Below are positions 42,598 through 51,533 of a DNA stretch of 57,133 nt, in pieces. Made by a program: the position numbers and the translations under genes. Within the stretch, counting starts at the first letter, position 1, and every line of letters begins with the position of its first letter. Source of the DNA: a virus. The notes under the pieces were generated by a model, which was not told where the DNA came from, searched no databases, and worked only from the letters and a program-made list of their open reading frames with translations. Location: the IMG/VR virus record IMGVR_UViG_3300042691_037989, positions 1-57,133 of that record; one strand, written 5' to 3'.

Positions 42598-43265
42598 CAA
42601 ATAAAGTTGAACTTATAGGTTACTATGGTTCAGATGAAGTAATAGCTCTTTCTGCATGGACGTCTACATCTAGAGATTTAACCCCAGAAAAGAAAGAACG
42701 TATCCCCGCTTTAATTAAACAGCTTTGGGATGCACACCCAGTTCCACATGGATCTCCGTTTGAAAAGGGAATTGTTCATTTCCTAGTTACTACGGATATT
42801 GCTTCACATATACATTTATTAAAGCATAGAATATCCTCTATTAATGCTGAGTCAGCTAGATATAAAGAACTTAAAGAAGATAAATACTATCTACCAGAAG
42901 ATTGGAAGGGTATTAAGTCTAAAAGATTCCATAAAGATCTTCTCTCTATATTAGAGGAGTATACAAAACTTGGGAATGTTTATTATCATGAAGCTGTTAA
43001 AGAACTTACACCAGTTCTTGGTAGAAAAAGAGCTAAAGAAACAGCTAGATTTTTTAAGACTTATAATTCTCAGATAACAGCGGATGTTATGTTTAATATG
43101 CGGTCATTTCATAATTTTATTAATCAAAGGATGGATGATCACGCTCAAAAAGAGATAAGAGAAATTGCTAGAGAAATGCTCTCCATAGTCTATAATTTAG
43201 AAGGTGCTCCTTTTAAAGCTACATTAGAAGCATGGGGATTTGATAAACCTGAACTTATTGGGTAG
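42552..43265 (+). CDS. thyX: Flavin-dependent thymidylate synthase ThyX
   Basis: Homology starts at KVELIGYYGSDEVIALSAW and includes GIVHFLVTTDIASHIHLLKH and KHRISSINAESARY, the ThyX motif RHRxxSxNxxSxRY with Lys for the first Arg. It makes dTMP from dUMP with FAD and methylene-folate. The only in-frame ATG (42552, with AAAGG 4 nt upstream) lies inside the tmRNA 3' part, adding 16 residues encoded by tmRNA sequence; otherwise the start is non-ATG near 42603. Confidence 0.85.
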   Translation: MKSNTEDAGSTPAASTNKVELIGYYGSDEVIALSAWTSTSRDLTPEKKERIPALIKQLWDAHPVPHGSPFEKGIVHFLVTTDIASHIHLLKHRISSINAESARYKELKEDKYYLPEDWKGIKSKRFHKDLLSILEEYTKLGNVYYHEAVKELTPVLGRKRAKETARFFKTYNSQITADVMFNMRSFHNFINQRMDDHAQKEIREIAREMLSIVYNLEGAPFKATLEAWGFDKPELIG

Positions 43266-43314
43266 TCGTGGTATAGAAGCCTTCATTTTAACTTTTGCCA
43301 GAAAAGAGAAGGAT

Positions 43315-43406
43315 ACAGGGTCCCGCCCTAGTATTTAAATTACAGCGGGAAAAACTGATAACAGTCGTTTATGGACCCGGTTCCCTAGTCGTAAGATTCA
43401 GGGAAC
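43315..43406 (+). ncRNA. Structured leader upstream of the UCA tRNA
   Basis: GGGTC...GACCC encloses CCCGC/GCGGG and ACTG-ATAA-CAGT, a three-way junction, followed by GTTCCCT/AGGGAAC (43380-43406) with GTCGTAAGAT in its loop. It may be part of the tRNA precursor or a separate RNA. No gene is seen between 43265 and 43532. Confidence 0.5.
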
Positions 43407-43423
43407 TTCCATAACGGCTTTAC

Positions 43424-43516
43424 GGGGGCTACAGTAGCTGGGTACTAACCGATCTTCAAAATCGCTGAACACGCCCTTCCAAAAGGCGTGCGGGGGTTCG
43501 ATTCCCTCAGCCCTTG
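43424..43516 (+). tRNA. tRNA with anticodon UCA and a long variable arm
   Basis: Acceptor GGGGGCT/AGCCCTT (7 bp; an 8th pair C43423-G43516 is possible), D arm AGTA/TACT, anticodon arm CGAT-CTTCAAA-ATCG with anticodon TCA, variable arm CACGCC/GGCGTG, T arm GGGGG-TTCGATT-CCCTC. G follows as discriminator; CCA is not encoded. It can read TGA. The long variable arm is typical of Ser, Leu or Sec tRNAs, not Trp, so the amino acid is uncertain. Confidence 0.82.
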
Positions 43517-43531
43517 CTAAAACTTAATTTT

Positions 43532-43831
43532 ATGTGGATAAAAACTTCACTATTAATGGCTGAAGGGGATTCTTTAGAAGAGAATTCCTTTTTTGAAATA
43601 CCAATATGGATAAATACGTCTCAAATAGTTACTATTAGAAAGATTGTAAAAGACACAGACGTTCCAGATGACTTAAAAAGATATTCTGCTATCTCTACTA
43701 CGGATGGTAATACTTACTACCTTAAAGTACAAGCAGAAAATCTACTTAAAATGATCAATCCTGATAACGATGGTGGTATAAGTATAGAAAATGATACGCC
43801 ACCAAAACCAACCTTAGACACAAGTATATAA
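43532..43831 (+). CDS. Hypothetical protein (99 aa)
   Basis: Start MWIKTSLLMAEGD, just after the tRNA. FEIPIWINTSQIVTIRKI and GNTYYLKVQAENLLKMI suggest a small beta domain; the tail is Pro/Asn-rich. No family is recognised. TAATG overlap with the next gene. Confidence 0.55.
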   Translation: MWIKTSLLMAEGDSLEENSFFEIPIWINTSQIVTIRKIVKDTDVPDDLKRYSAISTTDGNTYYLKVQAENLLKMINPDNDGGISIENDTPPKPTLDTSI

Positions 43832-43968
43832 TGGAAAATAAATTTACACTTACTGAACTCATAGACTTTGGTAATTATCTTCTTTCTGAGTATAGAATGA
43901 ACATGGTTACACAAAAAGACGCTGTGCACGACGCAGATATTGCAAATTGGCTCTACAGAGTTAACTAA
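43831..43968 (+). CDS. Hypothetical small protein (45 aa)
   Basis: ATG in a TAATG overlap, ends at TAA 43968. FTLTELIDFGNYLLSEYR and AVHDADIANWLYRVN resemble the short helical 'DWxYxVN' helpers seen in phages. Too short for many ORF lists. Confidence 0.5.
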   Translation: MENKFTLTELIDFGNYLLSEYRMNMVTQKDAVHDADIANWLYRVN

Positions 43969-43975
43969 ACTCAAA

Positions 43976-44206
43976 ATGAAGATCAAAGTATCAATTAAAT
44001 ATGAGCTTTGGCCATATGAGCAAGAGCTTTCTGTAACAATACCACAGGATGAATTCCATAAAATGGATACTTATGTTGATTCTATGACATCTAATTTAAA
44101 GATGAACCTACTTACTCACGTTAAGAATCATCATCCTAATACTTGGTATAAAAATTCACCCCTTAATTTGGACAAATTAAAAGATTTACAAAATGACGCC
44201 AACTAA
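43976..44206 (+). CDS. Hypothetical small protein (76 aa)
   Basis: Start MKIKVSIKYELWPYEQELSV, 7 nt after the previous stop. Beta hairpin then helix. Overlaps the GroEL start by 14 nt. No family is recognised. Confidence 0.5.
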   Translation: MKIKVSIKYELWPYEQELSVTIPQDEFHKMDTYVDSMTSNLKMNLLTHVKNHHPNTWYKNSPLNLDKLKDLQNDAN

Positions 44207-45803
44207 ACAAGTTACGTTTAAAGAAGAAACAAGAGAAAAATTACTTAAAGGTGTAGAAAAAATTTCTAATGCTGTTGGGTCTACATTAGGACCAATGGGT
44301 AAGAATGTAATAATCGAAACTCCCTATGGAGCAACTACTGTAACTAAAGATGGTGTAACAGTTGCTAAACATATAGCTTTAGAAGACCCAGTTGAGAACT
44401 TAGCTGTGGATATTCTTAAGCAAGCTGCTGCTAAAACTGCTTCTACTGCTGGAGATGGCACTACTACCTCAACTGTTATTGCTTCGGCTTTAGTACAAGA
44501 GGCATTTAAACTTATTTCTGTTGGTTATCAGCCCATAGAAATTAAAAGAGTCTTTGAGACTTTAAAACACCAGACTATTGTACAGCTTAATAAGTTATCT
44601 ACTGGAGAACTTAAGCCACAAGATATTTATGATGTGGCTACTATATCTGCTAATAATGATTCTGACATTGGTGTCCTCATTCTTTCTGCTTATGAGTATG
44701 TTGGTACAGATGGTTTAGTGTCTATGGGAGAATCTAAGACAGGTAATACTTATCTTGAGGCTGTACCTGGAGTATCTATATCTAAAGGTTATGCTTCCCC
44801 TTATTTTATTACAGATTCCGCTAAAGGAGAAGCAGTTTTAGAAAACCCCCTTATATTTATTACTGATAATAAGCTTAGACACACAGATGAAGTAATCCCA
44901 ATTTTGGAGTATGCAGCATCTCGTAGAAAGCCGCTCCTTATTATTGCTGATGCTATTGATGGTCAAGCTCTACAGCTCCTTATAATTAATAAGTTACAAC
45001 AAAGAATATCCGTAGTTGCTGTAGAAGCTCCTTCTTATGGAGAAAATAGAGCGGAACTGCTTCAAGATCTTGCAGCTATAACCTCTTCTAATATATTTAC
45101 AACAACAGATGCCTCTAGAGCAACCCTTGATGTTTCCCCTATTAATTTTGGTTCTGCAGAAAAGGTAGTTATCTCTAAAGATAAGACTGTATTTATTAAT
45201 CCAGATAAAAACGCTGATAAGGTTGACCAAAGAGTTCAGTTAATAAACTCTAAAATGCTCCAAGATTCTGATAATCCTTATCTTTTACAACAGTATCAGA
45301 AAAGACTTGCGGATCTTAAAGCTAAAGTAGCAATTATTAATGTTGGGGCTGCTACAGAAACAGAATTAAAAGAGAAAAAAGATAGGGTAGAAGATGCTCT
45401 TAAAGCTATTGCAGCAACAATTGTTGAAGGTTATCTCCCCGGAGGTGGTACTGCACTTCTTTATGCTTCATCTAAGATAACTACTGATGATCCTATAACA
45501 AAAGCATACGTTAATGCTATAAAAGAGCCACTTAGACGTATAGTTTTTAATGCGGGTAAGAGTCCAGATATGGTACTTGCTACATTAGAGGCATCTACGG
45601 ACACTAGTTTTGGATTCGATGCTAAAAGCTTTGAGTATAAAGATTTAAAAGCAGCTGGTATTATTGATCCAACTATGGTAGTTACACAAGCAGTTAAGAA
45701 TGCTGTTTCTGCAGCTAATATGATAATTCTTTCTGACACTGCGATGGTTAATGTAGATAGGACGCCCCCATATACTCCACCATCACCAGACTATGTTCAA
45801 TAA
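44193..45803 (+). CDS. groEL: GroEL chaperonin
   Basis: 536 aa, nearly full host length. Hallmarks: STLGPMGKNVIIE, KDGVTVAKHIAL, TAGDGTTTSTVIA (nucleotide-binding GDGTT), ISANNDSDIG, the apical domain (YASPYFITD, LLIIADAIDGQALQLLIINK), INVGAATETELKEKKDRVED, VEGYLPGGGTALLYA and AAGIIDPTMVVTQAVKNAVS. The C-terminal GGM tail is replaced by PPYTPPSPDYVQ. With the GroES-like gene upstream it gives a complete chaperonin, likely for folding phage capsid proteins. AT-rich codons match the phage, so it is not a recent host copy. Confidence 0.95.
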   Translation: MTPTKQVTFKEETREKLLKGVEKISNAVGSTLGPMGKNVIIETPYGATTVTKDGVTVAKHIALEDPVENLAVDILKQAAAKTASTAGDGTTTSTVIASALVQEAFKLISVGYQPIEIKRVFETLKHQTIVQLNKLSTGELKPQDIYDVATISANNDSDIGVLILSAYEYVGTDGLVSMGESKTGNTYLEAVPGVSISKGYASPYFITDSAKGEAVLENPLIFITDNKLRHTDEVIPILEYAASRRKPLLIIADAIDGQALQLLIINKLQQRISVVAVEAPSYGENRAELLQDLAAITSSNIFTTTDASRATLDVSPINFGSAEKVVISKDKTVFINPDKNADKVDQRVQLINSKMLQDSDNPYLLQQYQKRLADLKAKVAIINVGAATETELKEKKDRVEDALKAIAATIVEGYLPGGGTALLYASSKITTDDPITKAYVNAIKEPLRRIVFNAGKSPDMVLATLEASTDTSFGFDAKSFEYKDLKAAGIIDPTMVVTQAVKNAVSAANMIILSDTAMVNVDRTPPYTPPSPDYVQ

Positions 45804-48033
45804 CAGAGACTTTATAATAAAAGAAGTCCCTGAGTATCATCCTCTATCAATAGATTATAAAACATTTTGACGCGAACAGAAACGGCGTTGTATCGAAGGT
45901 TACTGGGCTGGCGGGACATTTGTTCCCCCAGCCCTTTACTATTATATAAACTTCCATACAATAAGGCTAAATAAATCTATTCACTCATCTGTAAAGTCTT
46001 TTGGTAGACCTTGACTCAGGGATGTAGAATATAACTTTTTTAATTATTACACTGAAGCCCGTGGATTCTCTGGCTTTAAAGACGATGATGAATACTCCTC
46101 TCATAGAATACTTTTAACAGATATAGATGATGATACCTTATTAAAGTATTATCCAAATACTATATCCTCCACAGGTTCTCGTAAAACTTACATTCCCGCG
46201 CGAAAGGCTTTATTCCAAACCTATGATTATCCCTTAGGTGCTCCTTTGTTTGAGAATAATCTACAGAATTTTATGCTACTTGGATCTCGAGAGTCTGGTA
46301 AGTCTTATCAGGTATCAGGACTTATAGCACACAACTATCTTTTTGATGGAGCTACTTATTATAATGAAGAAAGTATAAAGTACCCCTCCCCAGCTGAGAT
46401 ATTAGTTGGTGCTGAAAAGTCAGATAAATCAGCAGATCTACTTAAAAAAACAAGGGATGCATTTGATTGGCTTCCCGGTAAAATATCTACTTTTGACAGG
46501 ACCTATCCAGCTCCTTTTTCTAAAAGATTCAGGGGGTCTTGGGATGTTAATAAAGAGATAGTTGCTGAGTATAAAAAACGTGAGAATGGAGCTTGGATAA
46601 TTGCGGGATCTAAGTCATCTATTAAGCATAGATCTTTTTCTGCTAACCCATTTGCAGCTCAAGGTACTCGACCTCTTCTTTTAGTATTAGAAGAGATAGG
46701 TATGTTCTCTAACTTAAAACAGGTTTACACAAATACGGTGGATAACCTTCGTAACGGTCTTAGGAAAACAGGTATGCTTATGATGATTGGTACTGGTGGT
46801 GATATGGAGAAAGGAACTATTGATGCTGCTGAGATGTTTTATGAACCTAATAGATATGATATCTTAACGTTTGAAGATATATGGGAGCATAGGGGTCAAA
46901 TAGGATACTTTCTCCCAGCTTATCAAGTTCTTAATGAGTATAAAGATGAGAACTGAGTTACAAATGAAGAGGCAGCTAAAAAAGCTCTCTTAACAGTTCG
47001 TAAACAAAAGGCTGGAGATTCAGGCGGTTCCGAAGCTTTAAATAAAGAGCTTCAATATCGTCCAATAGTTCCTTCAGAAATGTTCTTAACCAAGACTGCT
47101 AATATATTCCCAACAGCAGAACTTAGAAGACGTCTTTCAGAAGTGCAATCTCAAAAGATGGAGGATTACTCTAATAAAGTGACTCTGTTTTTTGATCCCG
47201 CCGCTAAAGTTTATAATGGAGTTAATTACGAAATAAATACTAAACTAACTGCTATAACAAGATTTCCTTACGAAGGAGATGATGTAGAAGGAGCGGTTAT
47301 GATATACGAATTCCCAAAACTAGTAGATGATCATGTTCCAGAAGGAGCTTATATAATAGGTTGTGACCCTTATAAAGATGATACTTCAACTGGTGGATCT
47401 TTAGCTGCCGTCTATGTTATGAAGACTAACAAGTATCCTTCCACTGTTGGATATTCAGAAATAGTTGCTACATATATAGGTAGACCTTACCTAGGTAAAA
47501 ATCAAGTTAATGAGACGTTATACAAACTCTCCTTGTTTTATGGTAATGCTAAAATATACTTTGAGAATAACGTAGGTAACGTAAAAGATTACTTTGATAA
47601 AATACGCCGTCTAGATCTTTTGGCTAGACAACCAGTTACTATTTTTAATAAAAAAGCTTCTTATGATACAGGGCCCCAGATTATTTATGGTTACCCCTTA
47701 TCAAACGATAAAGTTAAATGAGAAGCACTTCAATATGTTCGTTCTTTCCTCTTAGAAGAAAGAGGAGATAATAGACGCAATTTAGATGTAATACCCGATA
47801 TAGGATTATTACAAGAATTAATCTCTTATAACCTCGATGGCAACTTTGATAGGGTATCTTCGTTAATAGGATGTGTTTTAGGTCTAGAAGAAATATCCAA
47901 TCTTAGTCGCAAAAAATCCATAACCGATAAGGAGCTTTCTCAATTTGAGAAGGACTTTGATAGGTTATTTGTAAACAACACCAGACTATTCAATGTACAA
48001 CTTCCCAAAACAACGCCTTCCTTATTCACGTAA
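45793..48033 (+). CDS. terL: Terminase large subunit, recoded
   Basis: 746 aa with four sense TGA codons (26, 74, 388, 643). ATPase: LLGSRESGKSY (Walker A), PLLLVLEEIGMF (Walker B); nuclease: YIIGCDPYKDDTSTGGSL and later Asp/Asn-rich IYFENNVGN. The N-terminal TF-W-REQKRRCIEGYWAGG and FGRP-W-LRDVEYNFF fit crass-like TerL, which I recall having Trp or another aromatic there. Under the standard code the gene would be in five pieces. It packages DNA with the portal, whose gene overlaps its end by 41 nt. Confidence 0.93.
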
Positions 48034-50413
48034 AGCTTCTAGTAACTTTAAGTGGGCAAAGGATGTGGTAGATTCTATACTGTCATATTCTCCTCAAGAT
48101 GAAGGAGTTGTGAATAAGTATAACTCTTCCTACCAAAGAAAATTATCAAATTACCAACTTTACAATAATCAACTAAACCAGTTTGATTTTGAAAGAGAGT
48201 GTAACCCATTAGGACTTGATGTAGGTCAATTTAAGGATGCTATACAACCCTACAATAAGACTTATAATAAAATACAAATACTTCTTTCTGATGAATCTAA
48301 AAGGCCCTTTAACTTTAGGACAATATTAGTAAACGCAGAAGGAGTTCGTTCAAAGCTCTCGCAAAGAGACGCAATGCTTCGTAATTATATTGATTCTGTA
48401 ATAAAACAAACAATCTCTTCTCTCTCAGATATTTATTCCCCAGAGCTCTTAGAAGTTCATCAAGAGCATATTATTAATCCAAAAGATCTTGATAAATATA
48501 TGAGGTATTCTTATCGTGAAAGAAGGGAGATACTTGCTCAAAATATTCTTCAGTATCTTTATCGTAAAATGGATATAAAAGATATTAAGACCGATGCTTT
48601 TAAGCATGCCCTTATATCTGGAGAAGAAGTAGTTTATGTAGGTACTAATGGAGATGAACCACATATTGAAGTTATTAATCCACTAGGATTTTTCTATCAT
48701 AAGAGTGGAGAAACAAAGTGGATTCAAAAATCTCTTTACGCCGGTTATACTACATTTATGACTCAAGCAGAGGTACTAGATCGTTATGGAAAGTATTTAT
48801 CTCAAGAAGATATTGAGAAGATAGATACTGCTTTTGGTGATACAAATGCACTTAGAGAATTCTCAATGGAGCAAAACGCCAAGTATGGTAATCTTCCTTA
48901 TGATCCAGTCTATCACGATACTTATACAACTACCCAAGGATCTTATGGGAAAAGCTCACACACGGACGTGCGCGTATCACACGTTGAATGGGTATCCCAA
49001 AGAAAAGTAGGATTTCTTACTATGTTTAATGAGTATGGTGAAGAAGAAACTACTATTGTTTCTGAGGATTTCGAAATCCCAACTGAGTTTACCAAAGAAA
49101 TAGTTCGTGGTAGATATGGTGTAAAGACTGAGTACTACATTTGGAAATTAGAAGATTCTGTGTATAAACTTAATTGGGATTATATTCCAGAAGTATGGAC
49201 TGCTACTAAAATAGGTCACGATATTTACACTATGGTTGGTCCTAAAGAAGTTCAGTTTAGATCTATGGACGATCCTTATGATGTTTCCTTAGGATATCAT
49301 GGCATAGTTTATAATGCTACAAATGCTGAGTCTGTTTCCTTGATGGATAGGATGAAACCTTTTCAGTATCTTTACTTTATAGTAATGCATAAGCTTAAAA
49401 AGCTCATTGCTCAAGATCAAGGTAAGGTATTCCACTTTGATGTATCTATGGTAGATCCAAAAATTGGTATAGAGAAAACACTATATTACCTTAAGGAAAT
49501 GAACCTTGATATATTCAACCCCCTTGCAAATGCGGATGAACCAGGACAAGCTCAAAGAGGTAAGATAGCTTCAGAAACAGATATGTCAAATATGCAGTAT
49601 ATAATGAATTACATTAATATACTTGCAGCTCTTGATAACCAAATCTCTGAAGTAGCCGGTGTATCTAGACAAAGAGAAGGACAAACTACTCCAACTGAAG
49701 CTGTATCAAATGCTCAGAGTAACATACAAATGTCAGCTCTTATTACTGAGATATACTTTCAAAGCCACGCTAAGATGTGGGAAAAAGCATTAACTGCTCT
49801 TATCCATGTTGCTCAGCACGTTTGGAAAGGTAAGTCAGTTATTAAGCAGTACGTGTTAGATGATATGTCTCTTTCTACACTTGAACTTTCTCCAGAAGAT
49901 GTTTCTAATTGCGACCTAGGTGTTTTCCTTACAGATTCTGGCAAAGAATACGAAATGTTCTCAGCCCTTAAAAGTATATCTGATGGCCTACTTAATACAA
50001 ATCGCGCTACATTCTCTGATCTTATTACTCTTTACGAAGCGAATTCTTCTGCCGAACTTAAAGCAGCTATCAGGCAGTCTGAAGAAGAAACCTTTAAACG
50101 GGAACAACAATCTCAACAGCAGCAAATAGAAGCAGCCCAACAGCAGCAACAAGCTCAACAACAGTTTGATATAATGATGCAAGACAGGCTCTTTGAACAT
50201 AAAGAACGTTTAGCTCAGATAGAAGTATTTAAATTCCAAAAGGATATTGATATAGATAATAACGGTATTCCTGATCCACTCGAGATACAGAAATTTATTT
50301 CGGATCAAAATCTACGTGAAAGAGAGCTTGATTTAGCTGAAAAGAAATTTGAAAAAGAATCAGATCTAAAAGAAAAAGACCTTAAAATAAAAGCTAGAAA
50401 ATCATCTAAATAG
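47993..50413 (+). CDS. Portal protein
   Basis: 806 aa, the length of crass-like portals. YNKTYNKIQILLSDESKRPF, HIEVINPLGFFYHKSGETKW and VAGVSRQREGQTTPTEAVSN match portal wing/crown patterns. The C-terminus is a long Gln-rich coil (SQQQQIEAAQQQQQAQQQ) followed by a helix rich in Glu/Lys. It follows TerL with an overlap. No in-frame TGA. Confidence 0.85.
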   Translation: MYNFPKQRLPYSRKASSNFKWAKDVVDSILSYSPQDEGVVNKYNSSYQRKLSNYQLYNNQLNQFDFERECNPLGLDVGQFKDAIQPYNKTYNKIQILLSDESKRPFNFRTILVNAEGVRSKLSQRDAMLRNYIDSVIKQTISSLSDIYSPELLEVHQEHIINPKDLDKYMRYSYRERREILAQNILQYLYRKMDIKDIKTDAFKHALISGEEVVYVGTNGDEPHIEVINPLGFFYHKSGETKWIQKSLYAGYTTFMTQAEVLDRYGKYLSQEDIEKIDTAFGDTNALREFSMEQNAKYGNLPYDPVYHDTYTTTQGSYGKSSHTDVRVSHVEWVSQRKVGFLTMFNEYGEEETTIVSEDFEIPTEFTKEIVRGRYGVKTEYYIWKLEDSVYKLNWDYIPEVWTATKIGHDIYTMVGPKEVQFRSMDDPYDVSLGYHGIVYNATNAESVSLMDRMKPFQYLYFIVMHKLKKLIAQDQGKVFHFDVSMVDPKIGIEKTLYYLKEMNLDIFNPLANADEPGQAQRGKIASETDMSNMQYIMNYINILAALDNQISEVAGVSRQREGQTTPTEAVSNAQSNIQMSALITEIYFQSHAKMWEKALTALIHVAQHVWKGKSVIKQYVLDDMSLSTLELSPEDVSNCDLGVFLTDSGKEYEMFSALKSISDGLLNTNRATFSDLITLYEANSSAELKAAIRQSEEETFKREQQSQQQQIEAAQQQQQAQQQFDIMMQDRLFEHKERLAQIEVFKFQKDIDIDNNGIPDPLEIQKFISDQNLRERELDLAEKKFEKESDLKEKDLKIKARKSSK

Positions 50414-50487
50414 TAACTTGGCTATATAAATAAAAACGATTTTTAACTAAGTCTTTTGTTGCACAATAATAAACATAGTAATTTTAC

Positions 50488-51525
50488 ATGATAAACGAAA
50501 ACGATGACTTTTTCTCCTCAATGTTTGGAGATGCTAAAGCACAAACTACTGAAGAACCTACTGAAATAGAACAGGAAAACGAAGAAACTCCAGTTAATGA
50601 AGAGCCCCAGTCCCCTTCGGAACCTCCACAAGAAACATCTGAAGAAGTAGATGATAAGCTACAAGCTTACATAGATTTTTTACAGCAAAATGAACTTGTA
50701 GATATTCCTGAAGAGTTTGATTTTAAAGGTACACCAGATCAACTTCAGCAAGTATTTCAATACACAAAACAAAAGCGTCAACAAGAAGCACTAGAGACAA
50801 TCTTTAATAGTCTTCCAGATGATTTTAAACCTGTGTTAGAATATGTAGCTAATGGTGGAAATTCTGTAGTTGACTTTATGAATCTTTATAATCAAGACCC
50901 TCTTGCAACTGTTGATATATCAACCACAGAAGGACAAAGAAGAGCTGTGTATTTAGCATTGAGAGAGACATCTAATTATCCGGATGAAAAGATAAATAAA
51001 ATAGTTTCAAGAATAGCAGAAGATGAAGACGAATTAGCTTCTGAAGCTGCTGAGTCTTATAGAGAACTTCTTTCCTTACAAGAACAAAAGAAGTATGGTA
51101 TGATTCAAGAAGCTAAGATTCAGCAGGAACGTCAAAGACAAATGATGGAGCAAAAAACTCAAGCTCTTCATTCTGCAATAGAGTCTTCACAAACTATTCA
51201 TCCACAAAGAAGAAATAAAATAAAGGCGTTCTTTTTTGAACCCGTTAATACGCAAGAAGGAGTTACTACTGGTTTTAATTATGCCATAAACTCTATATTG
51301 CAAAATCCAGAACATCAAGCTCAGCTTGCTGACCTGCTTTTAGAGTATGATCCTTCGTCTGGTTTTTCTTCAGACCGCCTTGAAAAAAGGGTTAAAACAA
51401 AAGCAACACAACAATTCCAAACACTATTGTCTAAAGCAATAGATCCTAAACAAGTTCAGAAATCTTCTACGCGTCCACAGTCTTCAAAAGACTTTGACTG
51501 GGATGTATTTAATCAGTCTATGTAA
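50488..51525 (+). CDS. Scaffold-like protein (345 aa)
   Basis: Acidic, disordered N-terminus (TEEPTEIEQENEETPVNEEP), then coiled helices (SLQEQKKYGMIQEAKIQQ) and a basic C-terminus. Its place between portal and capsid and its composition are those of scaffolding proteins; no catalytic motif for a protease is seen. Confidence 0.65.
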   Translation: MINENDDFFSSMFGDAKAQTTEEPTEIEQENEETPVNEEPQSPSEPPQETSEEVDDKLQAYIDFLQQNELVDIPEEFDFKGTPDQLQQVFQYTKQKRQQEALETIFNSLPDDFKPVLEYVANGGNSVVDFMNLYNQDPLATVDISTTEGQRRAVYLALRETSNYPDEKINKIVSRIAEDEDELASEAAESYRELLSLQEQKKYGMIQEAKIQQERQRQMMEQKTQALHSAIESSQTIHPQRRNKIKAFFFEPVNTQEGVTTGFNYAINSILQNPEHQAQLADLLLEYDPSSGFSSDRLEKRVKTKATQQFQTLLSKAIDPKQVQKSSTRPQSSKDFDWDVFNQSM

Positions 51526-51533
51526 ATTAATTT

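Noticed and set aside
43424-43516. Bona fide selenocysteine tRNA
   Set aside because: The D stem has 4 bp rather than the 6 bp of tRNA-Sec, no selenoprotein genes or SelB sites were seen, and TGA is too frequent.
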